The notes beneath the pieces are model-generated. The model did not search any database. It worked only from the letters and a program-made list of their open reading frames with translations, and was not told the DNA's origin. A DNA stretch of 64,000 nucleotides from Chrysaora quinquecirrha (Eukaryota; Cnidaria; Scyphozoa; Semaeostomeae; Pelagiidae). How positions within the stretch are numbered: the stretch's first letter is position 1; every line of letters begins with the position of its first letter. The DNA lies in assembly GCA_014526335.1 (NCBI GenBank), contig JACTAT010000043.1, positions 464,604-528,603 on the forward strand, written 5' to 3'. Below, piece by piece: positions 45,075-60,000 of the stretch. The position numbers and the translations under genes were made by a program.

Positions 45075-48000
45075 GTAAATTCTAGTTAATAAAAGTCTTG
45101 ATATGAGTAGATATTGTAAAAATATACGGATTAATAATATAAGATCACTGAATTTCAAACATTAAACTAGGCACCTTGAAGTAGTCTACAGTAATTGCTT
45201 TGTCTGTTACAACTCACTGAAGCATTGCTGAAACGTTATTTGTGTTATGCGTACATTTTTAGAGCTATGTAGTTCATCAGAGGTTATAGGCAGGTTTTTG
45301 CAGTAAGAGTAAGGGCATAGAAATAACGCTAAAGCGTTGCATTTTTTCCAAATATCTCATTCATTTTTTCACATTTTGGGGTTCAAAAAATCCGTACTTC
45401 TGTCCTATTTTGTAGATGATATTGCCTCAAAAAACCGACTGTAGGTTCTTAGTTTCTAGGTCCTAATTTGCAGGATTTTTGCTGCAGTATGTAGAGTTAT
45501 CAAATATAGTCGTGAGTCAGTTTCGTTCTGATGATCGTCTAAAGCTGCAGATGCGTGTATACCAGAAACAAAGTTATATTTGCATTGACGGAGCTTCAAA
45601 CTACTCTTTTGGAATGATTGAGAACGTGAATTTTTCCGTGCGCAAGCTTTCCACAAGCAAATTTAATAAGGCTCGCTATTCTTGTGTTGAAATCTGTGCT
45701 GTCATGGTATAAAGAATGTGCTGTTGTTTAAAATATTACCGTGTTTTCTTGCGTTTGTAAAATATTTATATCTCAGCATCTATAGACCATAGACTGAGTA
45801 CTTTTTCTTAATACTGAAAATTGTTTGGTCTTGGGGAGGAAGCTATTTCAGTTAGGCTAAGGCTAAGACAAGGTAAGGCTAAGGCTAGGCTGGCTTTTTG
45901 CAGATTTGCGTGAGATATCAAAACATGTAAAACTTTCTTTGTATTTTAAAGAAAGCTTTTTTCCTTGCTTTTAAAACAGATTTTTCTTGCAGATCAAATG
46001 GAAATGCTGTACCAGCCAGTTTACAAGCCTCTTTGTGGAAAAACGTGTGATGCTAATGCAAGGTGCTCTTGTGGAACTATCAGTGGCATATACCAGTGCG
46101 CATGTGGCGCTGGCTATTATGGTAGTGGAGATCCCGGCAGATGCTTTCGTACGTAGTAGAATAAATATTTTGCCTTTCATTTTAGGCACTACTTTAATCA
46201 AAATGCTAGTAATATGCTTTCTTTGCATCATATACGTATGATATACTTTGTTGTCTTTTCTCGATTTTGCTCACCGCTAAGGGACTTTGCAACCCTTTTA
46301 AGAAGTGCTGGTTAGGGTGTCCACGCCGGGCTAAGGTCAATCATCTAAACAGGGATGTTTTAAAATGCCTTCAACATGTGCTAGGTTTCAAGTTGTCACT
46401 GCTGTCTGTTGAGATCCATTCTGTACCATCTGCTATTTCCTCGTACTTCTTGGACTTTACTGCCATTTGATGCAGCCTTCCATCTTTATCATTCACTGAC
46501 ATTTGTGACATTGTCTCTTCTATTTACTTTTGTCTGCGACCTTTCAAACTCTACAGTACTTGTTTCTCTGTCTTCTGCTATCTAGTGCTTTAATCTACAA
46601 AGACTTCTACTATCTTTCCCTATGTATTTTACTCCGGTTTACAGTCAAGTATTATCTTTGATATCTTGTGCTGCACTCTTTAGTTCTTTAACCTTTGTTT
46701 TGGAGTTCTAATATATCCTCTGTCTACTGTATGTCTACTATTCCTACTCTTTGTTTCCATGCGATTTTTTGTAATCTGCTACGGATTGCTTTAGCTACAA
46801 CTGCCAAATTGATAGCGTGTCTATTACTTTCTTGCTTCATCTTTGCTATCTCTTCTGCCAGGTGCTATTGATGAGTTGGAGAACGGCTGGAGGGGGTGGG
46901 GGGCTTACTCTACAACAGTATAGAATTGAAAAGTGATATATTGTTACCATGAGATGTAGTTGCCGTTCTGTGTACAATACACCCTATATGGATATATGTG
47001 CCCAAATCCTGGGCATGATCAGATCCCACGGAATTTGTCAACTATACCAACAATGTCGACTGGGAATAAACTTAAACCTTTTGCCATTTTGTCTTAAACG
47101 GAGGAGCTTTAGTTTCACGAGTTGTCACTGATTGCTTCACACAATAATATATGGAAGTAATCATGTTGAGATTATTAAAAACTTTATCGATTTCTTTTCT
47201 TTTTTTCCAGCTTGTCCTTTTGGCCGATACAAGAAATATGCTTCTCCAGATCCTTGCAATCTATGTCCAGCACATTCCTCTCACAGCATTACAGGCTCGA
47301 AGGATGTTTCTGATTGTAAATGTTTCGAAGGTTACAAAGGAAATCCTGGACTTGGTATCCCTTGCAAAGGTAACAATTTAGTTATATTATTCAGATGTAT
47401 TTGTCCCTGCTTCTTCTACCAGACGTTGCCCCAGAGAAAAAGTCTTATCACATGAGTCGTGGTTATTGCTATTAAGATGAGTTGCTGGACGCTCTCCAAA
47501 CTCTCCGGGCATTGTTATTGCCGTTTGCAATGAGGGAGGCTCGTGTAATATGTCTAGGCCAGATATCGCGTTGTTGCTGAAATCTATCCATGAAGAAATA
47601 TTCTGCCTATACGCTATGTTTTGTTTCCTATTATTCAAATGTTATATTATCTACAGAAAGGATAATAAATAAGCATTGACTCTGCAAAGACTGGACCCGT
47701 CGGTAGAAACTTACAGGCATAATTTCTAAACCACTGAGAGTTTCTCAATGTAACTCACCGAATTTTCCCAAATTCTGTTCAGGGTCGGGATTATATGAGT
47801 GCAAAAATTGTTTGTTGCGGAGTACTCATTTGATGATCTCATCAATTTTCCTTATATGGTTAAACATTGAATGATCCGTTTCTATGAAAGTATTGCTTTT
47901 CTATACCATGATAGGTTCTATGATATAGGTGCATTCCCTTTTAGGCCGCAGTTACACGAGCAATTTTCTATGAAAATTCTTTGACAACTATGGTTCTTTA

Positions 48001-51000
48001 ATCGAAGTGTTAGAAAAATTGTTAAGTCCACTTTTCAAGTCATCTACACGATCAACTTTCGCATATGACAATTTTTTCTATGATAAATGCATTTGTTGAA
48101 AAACTTGCATGCCAGTTTTTGACCAAGTGCATTTGTCATATAGCAAAATTGCTCGTGTAATTTCGGCTTTACATTGCCACATGCAATATATAAATTTTAG
48201 AAGGCGGTGTGACCTTAAAATGACGTCGTGAATTATTTGCCAATTTTAAGCATGACGTCGAAAATTGCTTACATCAGCAGAATTTGGTCTTGTGACAGCC
48301 CCATTTGAATGTCAAAAGATGCACAAAATTTCATTGTATAATATTGCAAAGTTTCATCCCATCAACGCCCCTGATTTTTGTGAAGTGACTTAAATGCCCC
48401 TACCCCCCAGTTTTTTTCTGGCGCTTCTATCTACTGCCTCGATGGTTTTATACAGTAAAAACCGCATCTTAGAAACTCATTTTTTCGGATCAGACTGAAC
48501 GGTTTCTTATCAAAGAAAAGAATTCGAAAAACAGGCTGATAAGTTTCTTATAAAAATGAGTTTCTTATATAGGAGGATTAGAATAGCAGGATAAGCGGAG
48601 GAAAAAATTGATAATTGATAATAAACAATATATTCTATTGTGATATATTTTTTACTAAAGGCTCTGTATCAAATATAGGAGTCATAAGCAAGACACTCCA
48701 AACTCTATAAAAGCTAAAATAAGCACTTATAAGGAATTTGAAAAAATCATGGCTGACTAGTTTCTTATATTTTGGTACATAACTTCAAAAAGTCAGCCTG
48801 TAGTTTCTTATAAGTGGGTTTCTTATATGCGGTTTTTTACTGTATAGGCATTGGTTGAAACAGGTAGGATTCATTGCTTTACAAAAGGATATAAGCATTT
48901 TGAATATTTTTGCTTGTTTCCTTCTATTTTTATAATAAACCGAAATCAAATCCAAGTGTTAGTTTAATAGACGATAAAGTGTATTACGTTAGCTAGTCAC
49001 CACTATATTTTTTAAATAACATAACTAGACGGCCTGAGTCCTAATTATATCTGAGTATCCCCTGGATATTCTGTACTCTGTAAGGGGTGGTAAACCATAC
49101 ATAATCCTCCAGTATACAGTAATTCAATATGTAAAAGTTTCAATTTTTAATCTTTTCAGTTGTTGAATGCGATAAATTTCCTACAACAATTGCAAATGGC
49201 GTGGTTCAGGACTGTGGTTACAAGTTTAAAGAAACATGTACATTTACTTGCAACGATTTCTATCATATACAAGGGGAAACTACACAAAGCAAAAAGGTGT
49301 TTTGCCAGAAGACTGGTAAATGGAATGTCGATAGGCAGCCTACTTGTATCCGTAAGTTCCTTAGACTTACCCGAAGTCTAAATCTTTCTTTATCCGAACA
49401 CAAATTCATACCCATAATGTGACAGCGTTGCGGAGGAGACAATGAAAAATTTGTACTGAGATCTCCGTTCACTTTTCTCACTGTCTCCTCCGCAGCGCCA
49501 TGATATTTCTGGCAGGACTTTGTGTTCCGATAAGGAAAGATTTAGACTTAGGGTTAGTTTATAAGTTCCTTAGATCTTTTAGTAATTGCGTGCTGCAAAA
49601 ATTATTGTTTAGCATATTTATGTATTCTATTCGCATGAATTTTTTCGCTGATACTTTAAGACCTGAAGTATCTTTAGAATTTTTCGGTTTTCAATAGAGG
49701 TTTCCGCAAAAGATGGCGGCAGTTCTGTCAATCCCTTGTTTTTCTTAAGGTTTTTCGAAGGGAATTCTGGGAATAATTTCCTTATCTACAAATTCAACGT
49801 CTGCAGCTATGTAAAAACGTAACTAAGGAAATTATTCCCAGAATTCCTTTCGAAAATCCTTAATGTAAACAATAGGCGAAAACGGCGGCCATCTTTTGCG
49901 GAAGCGTCTATTGTTTTAAGGCCCGGGCAAACGTAGCCGAACGTAGCAGACATTCATGTTGGGCGAACTGTTGGCAGCATTTGGCCAGCTTGTTGGGCGA
50001 TCATGTTGATCTGGTAAAAATATTCACCAAATATTTCAGAATGCTGGCTTCGTTTTTCCAACCGTGTAAACAATAGCTCCGTGCATGTGCAATAGATGAG
50101 ACGCTCGCTGTTAGCGCCGAAGGACAAAGTTATCCTAGACGCGTGCTAGTAAAAAGTTAATTTGGCATAGAAATTACACGGAAACGAACTCAAAAAGAAT
50201 TTTCTGACAGTAGCGCGAGGCCATTCAATCGAAACTAATATTTTGATACGAATTTGGGCTAAAATGTTGGCTATGTTTAGCCACCCTGCCCCAACACCAG
50301 CCAACATACGAAATGAAGTTCAGCGAAAAGTTGGGTGTAGTGCTTGTGAGTTTGGCCGTGGCTTTACTTTATAACGATGTTAAACGCAAAAGCTTTGTAT
50401 ATCTCTGACGCCAACTGTTTTCCATCGTAGCTGTTACCTGTCCTAAGCTTCCCGTTCCACCACATATGAACGTGGTTTGTGATAACAGCAACAATGTCAA
50501 TTCAAAGTGTACATTTTCGTGCCACAATGGCTACCGAAGGAACGGTACTGACGCAAGAACCTGCAGACCAGACGGGCAATGGAGTGGAGAACAACCACGA
50601 TGCAGCGGTAAGCCTTTTTAATGAACCGGTTAAGGGGTTGACTACAGTAGGGTCTGTTTGCGTTATTACTCTCCCCTAAACGAAGGGTAAATACGAGGGG
50701 TTCTTCCATAGTAAAGTCACCGGGTATGTGCCGCGCTCAAGGGTATACATTTTCAGACCTCTAGTCTAGCCAAGGATATACTTTTTTGCAATTTTGCTCT
50801 AGCTTAGAGTATCATATTTGACAATGTTTGTCTACGAAACTCCTAGACTCACGACACGATTCTCTAGTTTACGCTCCCCTTTTTTTTGATTTGTCACTCC
50901 AACAGGCTCATGTCCTGCAGCTCTTGAACTGGCTAAAGAAAGAAGCCTCGTTTTTATTTACCGGTGTGTGGGAAAGTCGGAATGCTGCCATCCAGGGACA

Positions 51001-54000
51001 TTTAAGGCTCTATTGGTTTTAATATAGAAATAATTCTAATTTTTATTTCAAATTCTGGATTAAAATTGCATAGCAAATCTAGTGACGTTTCCGGCATATT
51101 TGTATCTTTGTTCTAAGACTCATAACTTTTCTTTACGCCTGCCGAAATTTCAGCTCAGGTCTCTGACAGGCCTAAATTCGGTGAAGCTACGATGATTTTT
51201 TTTGCCTTGAAGTCAGAATCAAACCTCTTGTGACTCCAGTAATATTCTATTCTTGCCAGCTTGGCAAAAAATTCGATGAAATCGGGACATTTAGGTAGCT
51301 ATTTGCTTCGGCCGTAGCAACTCAATACTTTCTGGACCAGTCCGACAACTTCAGACAACGGCCTCGCTATGAAGGGGTTTGATTTGTTCAAAATCAATAG
51401 CTGTTTTTCGGAGGCAAATGCTGCAATCTGATTGGTACGATAATTTTTTTATGTCGCTTGCCAGTTTCAGAGCTGTAAGGACATTAGTCCCACACTGAGC
51501 AATTTTAGAAAACAGCAGCAGCAACATCGATTGAGGTAGTGGGACTTATGTAGTGAGTCTAGGAAACTCCCATACTTTCAGCTTAAATAATCTTTAAAAG
51601 AAAGAAATTCATCCTGCCCATTTCTTTTGATAATTTGCTAAAGAAGCAAAACTAAAAGAATCTTCCCACTTCAAAATACCAATTATGACATATGATGACT
51701 TAAAGAGCTTGGGAATTAATTAATCTAGCAAAGTGTATCATTTTTCATTGTTGGTCTAGCAAAGGGTATCGTTTTGAATATGCTAGCGGCAGACCTCTAC
51801 TCAAAATTAAGCCTAGACCCTTCGTGGGGTTAGAGCATAAAAGCGTTGTCCACATAATTGTTCAACAATTATAATGCAACAAGAGTCTTCTCCCTCACAT
51901 AGATTTCTATCTCAAATTGCAAGAGCAAGCTTAAACGTTTTAAACAGATTTGTTGCTCTAAAGCTCCTCAGAGTACGACGCGTCTTAAGCTAGCCCAAAG
52001 TGTATCATAAGAAATTAGCTACAAGTTCAAGAGCTTAATTCATTCAAGTTTGACTTTCTTATTTAGATTAACAATAACCCATAATGTAATCTTATCCATT
52101 TTTTTTTACTTTTTTTGATACTCTTAGGGTAAAAGCAGTTTGCCGAAATTATTAATATGCTTCAAATAGATGCAGTGCTTAATTGAAAGGATTGGATAAC
52201 GTTACGTTCGGAACGCCCTCGGGCATCTGAATCTCTGCAGCGTTTTATTACCTAAATATTGTTTTCAGTTTCAAAACTTCGTTTTTTACTAATGTCGAGT
52301 CTATGCTAGTTGGAGTGTTGTTAGTTACTAAAAGTTGTGTTTATCCTAGTTATTCAATGTCCAACACTGAGAAGAGTCGATAATGTCAACATCACTCCTA
52401 TGAGATGCATTAACTCTAAGACAAACTACAATGACGGCTGTGCTTATGCATGTAAATCTGGTTTTACAAAAACCAGTGGTTCAGACTCGAGATTGTGCCA
52501 GGCAGATGGAACATGGTCCGGAGACGAGATGGTTTGTGAAGGTTAGGCTAATTTTAATATTTACCTGATTATGCGTTCAGTTTGTGCGGAGTATGTCTTG
52601 CAAAGAAACATGACTCAAGATAAAAGTCGAAGCGCAGTTGCTAGATGTGGAATGATAAAATAAAATGACAGTTTGCTCATTTTGTATTTAAAGACATGAA
52701 GGTCGTGACTATGAAAACCCACTAAGGATTTACTCTGTTATAGATCTTCGCAAGTCTTGCAAGTACAAAGGACATTTTTCTAATCAATCAATCAATAGTT
52801 GTTTATAATATACATTAAAGTAACACTAGAAATAAAATTATCCAACCTAACTAAATTATAGCATATCTAGCTTGGACCACAAATAGAATGTAAGCAAAAA
52901 CTTATTTCATTTTAACAACGCTAAAACTGCAACATAATAGCATAATATTAGATGCAACAGAAATTTGTCTATGAGTTCAAAACGTTCAAATTGCTGAAGC
53001 TGTTTATTTACCTGATACTTAGATAAAATATGTTTGCCTTATCATGGGCTTCTTATGTGATTTCTCGACAAGGCATCTTAATTGAAAAAAACAAATTACC
53101 AAAAATTTGCCTAATATACCGTAGTTATAATCAATCTCCCCCAAATGTCCGATACGATGTATTAATCCGGACACGTGCTGCGTCTCGACGGCCCTGAACA
53201 CAGTCGACACAGCTGCCCATGTTTTTGAGATCAGAAAATACAATGTTTATTCATTCTGAAATTATAATCTAGGTAAAAACACTGCGTGTCTCCTGCGTGT
53301 CTCCTGCGTGTTATAATCTAGGTGAAAACACCGCCCACATCAAGCAGTAATGATGCTATAAAATGAATCTACGTTTCCAAAAATATATGCCTACTTGTAA
53401 GCTTGCTTACTTTAGAGCAATATTTATACACATGTTTTTGATAAGTAATTTTCTGTTCTTCCAGATAAGACGCCACCAACAATCACTTGCCCAGCAAACG
53501 TAGTTGTCGATACGGATAAAGATGAAGCCACCAGAGAAATAGCATTTGAAATGCCAACAGTTATTGACAATTCAGAGGCACTTGCTCAAACTAAAATTAC
53601 TGTTGAACAACATCCCAATGTCAAATCTCCTCACAAATTTCCTATTGGTGTCACCAATATACTTTTCACTGCAAGAGATGAAGCTGGCAATCAGGATAGT
53701 TGTACTTACAGAGTGGACGTTCAAGGTTTGATTTTTCTTATTAGATTGTAAGAATTCCCTTTAACCTGTCATCTGTAACCGTCTTTAGGTCTAGGGCCCG
53801 CTCGTATTTGCCACTATCATATACAATAGCTCCGCAATGGGCTTGATTGGTTCAACCTATTACCTCAATCGTAGCTATCGCTATTAGGTTAGGTTCGTCT
53901 ACTGGGCGCTCAAACTACAACTCCTAATCCATCGGTTATCTTTTGTGCATACTTTTTCTACCTCGTTCTCAAATTACCATGGTTGCAGTTATTAGGCCTA

Positions 54001-57000
54001 CAGTCAACAGTTAACAGTAGGTCGGTGTAATGGCCTGAATCTACCGGGTCTCAGACGCCTTGAAAAGCGACGTTTCTTTGTCTTAAAATGTTCCTTTCTA
54101 TTTATTTTCCAGAAAGCTCTTATCAAACCAGCTTTTTTTATATTCGTTCGAACTGTTTTCGAGATTTAGTACTAAAATGGCTACCGACTGGGCTCATGTG
54201 TTTAGCTGTGACACTGCGCAATGAACAAGCCTTGTTTCAATGCGCATCAACTTTTTGATGTGGCCAGTCCCACAATATTTCTGTAGTGTTACGAGTCCTA
54301 GTTTCAACGATCTCAGTTTGGTGTTAGTCTCAGTTTACGAGCGATAAATGCCCGGGGGTACTCCCATTGATGCCCGACAAGGGGGTCCAGTCAGGCTTGA
54401 ATTGAATCAAAGCTTGAATTTTCAAAATAACCCTCAAATGGTAGTATTATTTTGCAAGATACCCTAAATTGTAGTGTAAGAAGCGAAAAATCATGCCTTT
54501 TTTATAGCAGAAATACATTTTAGTTTTCTCACATTCAAATACACAAAATGTTGCAAACTAAGCTCCAAACACCAGAGAATTACATGTACCCAACGACTGG
54601 ACTCCTTGTCAGATCTCAGTGGTAGTCCCTCCCCCCACGGGGATTAATGGGACCCAGGTAATAAGTCTATTGATGTGTCTAACTTCCCAAAAATTTATCG
54701 GGGAATTAAGTGAAATGGGTGAAAAGGTTTTAAGCTGGTAACATGACAGGTGGTCGACATGAGGCATAGAGTATTGCAAGAAATCACTTCCAGTATTTAT
54801 CTGATATCACGTTATATGATTAAAATATGCATTATTTGACTTTGCCACTCAAGGTTAAGGATGTACCATTGAAAAATTATTGCTGCTGCCCGCTTCATTC
54901 TATTGTCATGTGGTCAATGTTCCTCTTAATTCAAGCCTATCATCGATGCAAAACAGTAGCAAACAGTTGTTAAATGGCTAACAGAATTTTCTCTAGATTA
55001 TTGAAAATTCGGAGTGCCTTATACTTCTTGTGTGTTAATATACTTTTGTGTTCCGCTAAGTCAAGGTCATAAAAGCTATAGCAATAGCTCTTTAACACCA
55101 ATAGCATTGAAAGTAAAAGATAGTTCTTTCACATATCTACTAAATTTGGTCCCAATTAGTCTAAGCTTAGCTGAGACAACTAGAAGGGCAAAAAACTTTA
55201 CCTCAATAATATACAAAGAAATATACTTCAGTCCAAACAGGGTTTGAAGCTTTTTACAACTTTTGGAATTTAGATTTACTTTGGGATTTTCACGAGTGGC
55301 ATAGCAGAATTCACGGGAATCAGGCCTGGACATCCTCACTTAGAGGTCCAACGATAATTCCCCTGAGATCAATAAAGTTGTCAAGTAACGCTCGAAGTCA
55401 TACTTCTTCGAAGGCCTTCTTCCCTTTTGGCTTTGTGTTTCGGCTATATTTGACCTTAGTCCTGCCTTGAAAAAAGTAATTCAACGTTTGACAGGTTGAG
55501 GAGCTTCATTTCTCTCTATTCCCTGGTGATTTTGCCTAAAACTTTTGCCCATGTATTCGTAAAAACAGCAGTTAATTCCTTTTTTGAAAACGCTGATCAA
55601 ATTTTGTATCTCAGGAAATGACATTGAACTTGATGCATTTATCATCTCATTATTGCCCTGCAAATTGTCAGTCTGTTTCTTATTACAACTCCTGGAACCG
55701 TTAATGCATATAAGGTATTCGCTTATTTGTTCTTATTTTACATTTATATCATTTCAGATCGACAGGCTCCTGTGATAAATTGTCCAGCTGATATAGAAAA
55801 GACGAGCACAGCTGCTGGAGTCACATCTGTTAGTGTAACTTGGGACATTCCAACCTATAAGGATAATTCTGGCACAGCGACAATGACGTCGACTTACAAT
55901 CCACCTCACAGCATACCAGTCAATGAAGTTTTTGCTGTTAAATACACTGTAGAAGATTCATCGAGAAACAAAGCTGAATGCACGATTCGTATTAAAATTA
56001 ACAGTAAGTGTTACCGATTAACCCATTTAACGAACATCGATTTTTTCACCTTTTACTGGTCAATCAAACCAAGTACCGAGTTCAAAAAACGTATAACCCT
56101 TACTCTGCCTTTCAATTTCTTTTATACGAAACTTTTCATTTCCATTTCTTTAAGAAGGAAAAATTACCAAAGAAAAAAGACTTTCGCTCTGGTCTTTTCT
56201 AGGTCTTTGTGATGATATAAAGCCTTTTTCGGCCTGGGAACAACCAGAAAACTCCTCATTTCTTGGGAGTTTGTAAAATTTGCTATGTAAATGACCAGAA
56301 TTGAGATATATTTTGGATATATTTTGATTGCAACTTTTTTTAATTTCAAAGGTGCCCAGTGTCCTGCGAGAGATCCACCAATCAATGGTGCCTTACCGTG
56401 CAATTATATACCAAGAGTAGGTGATTTTTGTCACGTGCAATGCATGGATCCTTATGAAGTGAATGCTCCAAAGTCACCATTTTATATCTGCAACACTCAA
56501 AAACAATGGACTGCAATGTATCCGTACTCCCCTCAATGGCCAGACTGTACAGGTAACTAAGCCCTTGTATTGTCATTTTTGTTTTAGAAGTAGATTTTGC
56601 TTACCAAAACCGAACTTTTGCCAAATGTTAATTAGGAACAATGTTTAATGAATAAGTTTGCTTTTGGTCGCTCTATTATTAGATGATAGGAATAAAAAAG
56701 GGACTGACCAAATTTTCAGCAAATTTCGTGGATTAAACAAAGGAGTGTAAAATCTGGAGGAGCTGATTTCTCTGATCTAATTCTTATCTGGGTAGAAAAT
56801 AATATTGAAGCACTTCGTTGTATGAAGTATTAAACAACAAGGAACATATCAGAGAGTGATACCGAAATGATACGACAGGTACTAACAACAGGGACAGTAG
56901 TAAGAGATGGCGGATAATTGAAAACATAGAATTTTTATAGGAATATGGATAATTGAAGATGTCGGTAAATATTTGAAAACAGTTTCGGTTATTGATGACG

Positions 57001-60000
57001 TACCTTAGATTACACGTATGTTGTCTAACAGCAACGCGAAAATAAGCTGGCCTAATCACACAAGAGCTGAAAGACCAGTTGAATTCAAGGAACCTCGTTC
57101 GTGATTCTACTGTAATTTGTAAAAATATTGTCTTGCTGTTGCCTTATTGTCTTAATGGAGAAGTAGCAGAGCCTTGAAAGACAACTCTACTTGGTCCTGA
57201 AATCATAGAAATTACAAAATACAAAGATAATAGGATTCGATTTGCCAAGGATTAAAACTGAATATTCCATCTTAACGGTGATATTATCTTTAATATGCAC
57301 CCGTTAGAAGCACGCAGATTAAGTCAATCAAAGTTTTAAGACTTTGTACACAATTATTGCGAATAGTTTCTTTATTATGTTTTCATCTCCCCCTTTTATA
57401 GCATTTTCATTATGGGTATTCTAATTGTCTTTTTACGTCTTTGTAGTTTTATTTTTGATATTTTACTTATTTTCCTGGTAACACATTAATAGATGCTTTT
57501 GTAAGTGTTTTTATCCGGTATTCAGTATTCCTTTACTAAATAAAAGAAAAGAAAAAATGTGTAGCCTGTAGCCATTGATTAACTTTATCGAGTGGTATAC
57601 TCTTGAACTAAAGCTTTTATTATCATTATACAATTATAGCAAAGCAAGCAAAAGAAGGACAGGGACAAAAAGTAGAATGGAATTACTATTCTGGAAATTG
57701 TCATGACAGCATAGCCGCTCAAGATCAGATCAAACAGAACTTCAAGACGCTTTTGAATATGTATTTGATGAGATCAAGTGGTAGCGATTGTAGCAGACCT
57801 GACAATGCAGTTGTATGCAAGTCAGAAAATGTTAAGATTACTTGTGGTAAAATACAAGACAGCAGAAAGAGGAGCACGAATCAGGTAAATAAAAGCTATC
57901 GTTTTGTACCCAAGTTTGTTTCATGGCTGTGAAATGGTCTCGTAAGGTTTTAAATGATATTTCATAATGAATATGATCTTGTGACTTATTTGGCAGTAGA
58001 TAATTTTGAAGAGAGTTTACCGTTATGAATGTTTTCAAAATTGACCCTTGTCTGTTGTCATTTTCAATTCAACTTTTGTGAAAAACTAGCCTCCCTGCCA
58101 ACGTTCCTACCCAATGTACATTTCAATGAATTTGTTGAACGCTTTACGTTTGAGATTTTACAAACTGTCACCGATGGGCGTTAAAGGTTTTAACTCGAAA
58201 CGACTTTCACAATCCAGTATCATTTAAACCTCTAAGTTCTAAAATTCATTAAATACAGGTAAAAAATTACGGACATCAAAATTCATTTAATTTCGGTTTC
58301 CTTACGAATTATGTTGAAACACTGGTCGTTCAGGTTGAAGCTCAAAATTATTTTAATTATTAATGCTAATATATAAGTTGTATAATTATATAAAATTATA
58401 TATTATATATTTATAATTGTTATAATTAATTATAATTATTATTAATTATATTAATTATTCGATGGACGACGATTTGTTGTAACTACTTTTTACAACTTTG
58501 CAGCAAAATATTTTATATGGTTCTGAAAACGATCATATTGAAACATATTATTTTCTAACTGTTTTGAAAGCACTATTACATTACAAATATGACAAAATTT
58601 TCTCTTCTTTTTCAAAGAATCTCTTTACAATTGAAGTTGATGTTGAAGTAATATCAAAATCACTACCAGACTCTGATGTGACGAATATTGTTAATCGCCT
58701 TGCTACGGCTGCAACGGGAGTTAAATCATCCAGCTTGTCAGAAGCTGGCAAACTCAGAACAATGACTGTAGATGGTGATACTCTCACATTGAATGCTGTT
58801 CAGACAGTTGGTCATGTCACTGGTGTATGCAATGGTGGAGCAGTGTTAGGTGTTGATCCTAAAAACACAGAAACTATTGGAAAGTGTGGTAAGGCTTTAG
58901 TATAACGATCTTACAATATTTGCCACGTTCCGAGGAAGTCTTCTTTCTATGAGGTTTTCTTCAGTTTGATTAAGGGCAAGACTGGAGGACCGTGTTTATT
59001 CAAATTGGCAACTATTTCTAATCGTTTTCTACTAAAGAACAATTTTCTGGTAGATAAAAAGAAAACTCTCCAATTTTCCAGTTTACTGGATAGTCTACCT
59101 GGAGATTTCTCGATTGTTCCATTAAAACAACATTTTCCCATACCTACATGCAGGCTAGCGAAGATTAAAATATTTCGTTACATTCAAACACTTTTAGTTA
59201 CTATTTCTGTTTGATGTAAGGCATATTTATTCATGTTTGATGACAGGTTGTTGGAATTTTTTTTCACCAATATTCTATTTTGGTTTCTTTGTTTTTAAAA
59301 GTTATGCGCTTTTCCGTGTTAAAAATTCTTTCCGCGAAATCTTAATGCAAGATCTCGTATTTTATTGCGAATGCTGACTGAGTGAACTGATTAGTAGCCA
59401 GCAAGCAAACCAAAATTGTTTTGGGAGGCCAAGGTCTCAACAACCTGAATAGAATATAAAAAATTGACTAACCTGTGTTTCTAATCCAATCTGGGAAAAA
59501 AATCGAACACGTTTTTGCGATCATTTTGTTTAACTGTCTAAAAAAGTATTTTAGTAATCAAAGCAGCACGTTGCAAATATAGATTTTGACTAACCCATAC
59601 CCAATATCCAAAAACTTTAAAAATGAATTGCTTTGAAAAAATATGTTGTATCGCCAGCACTTTACAATACATTGGAACTTAAGCGAGTTTTTCTCATTCA
59701 ATCGTCATTTCAAAATTTTCACTTTGGTAAGTCGTTACATAATTGATTCTACAGATAACTGCTTTAACCTTCGTCCATTTTTTCCCAGTGTCTTGCGTTG
59801 CTGGGAAATATTTCGATTCTGAGAAAAGAGACTGCGTTGATTGCCCAGTTGGAACTTACACTGAAACTCCTGGCCGTCTTGGATGCACCAACTGTCCAAA
59901 AGGAAAAACAACTGCAAAAGCTGGTTCACATAACAAAACTGATTGCAGAGGTAACGTTCCGAGTTATTTAGCTAAATAATTCTAGCAACTTTGAGTGTTC

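Noticed and set aside
45479..45712. Possible additional SVEP1-like exon
   Set aside because: No phase-compatible acceptor/donor pair and no module pattern; exon 1 joins exon 2 in phase without it.
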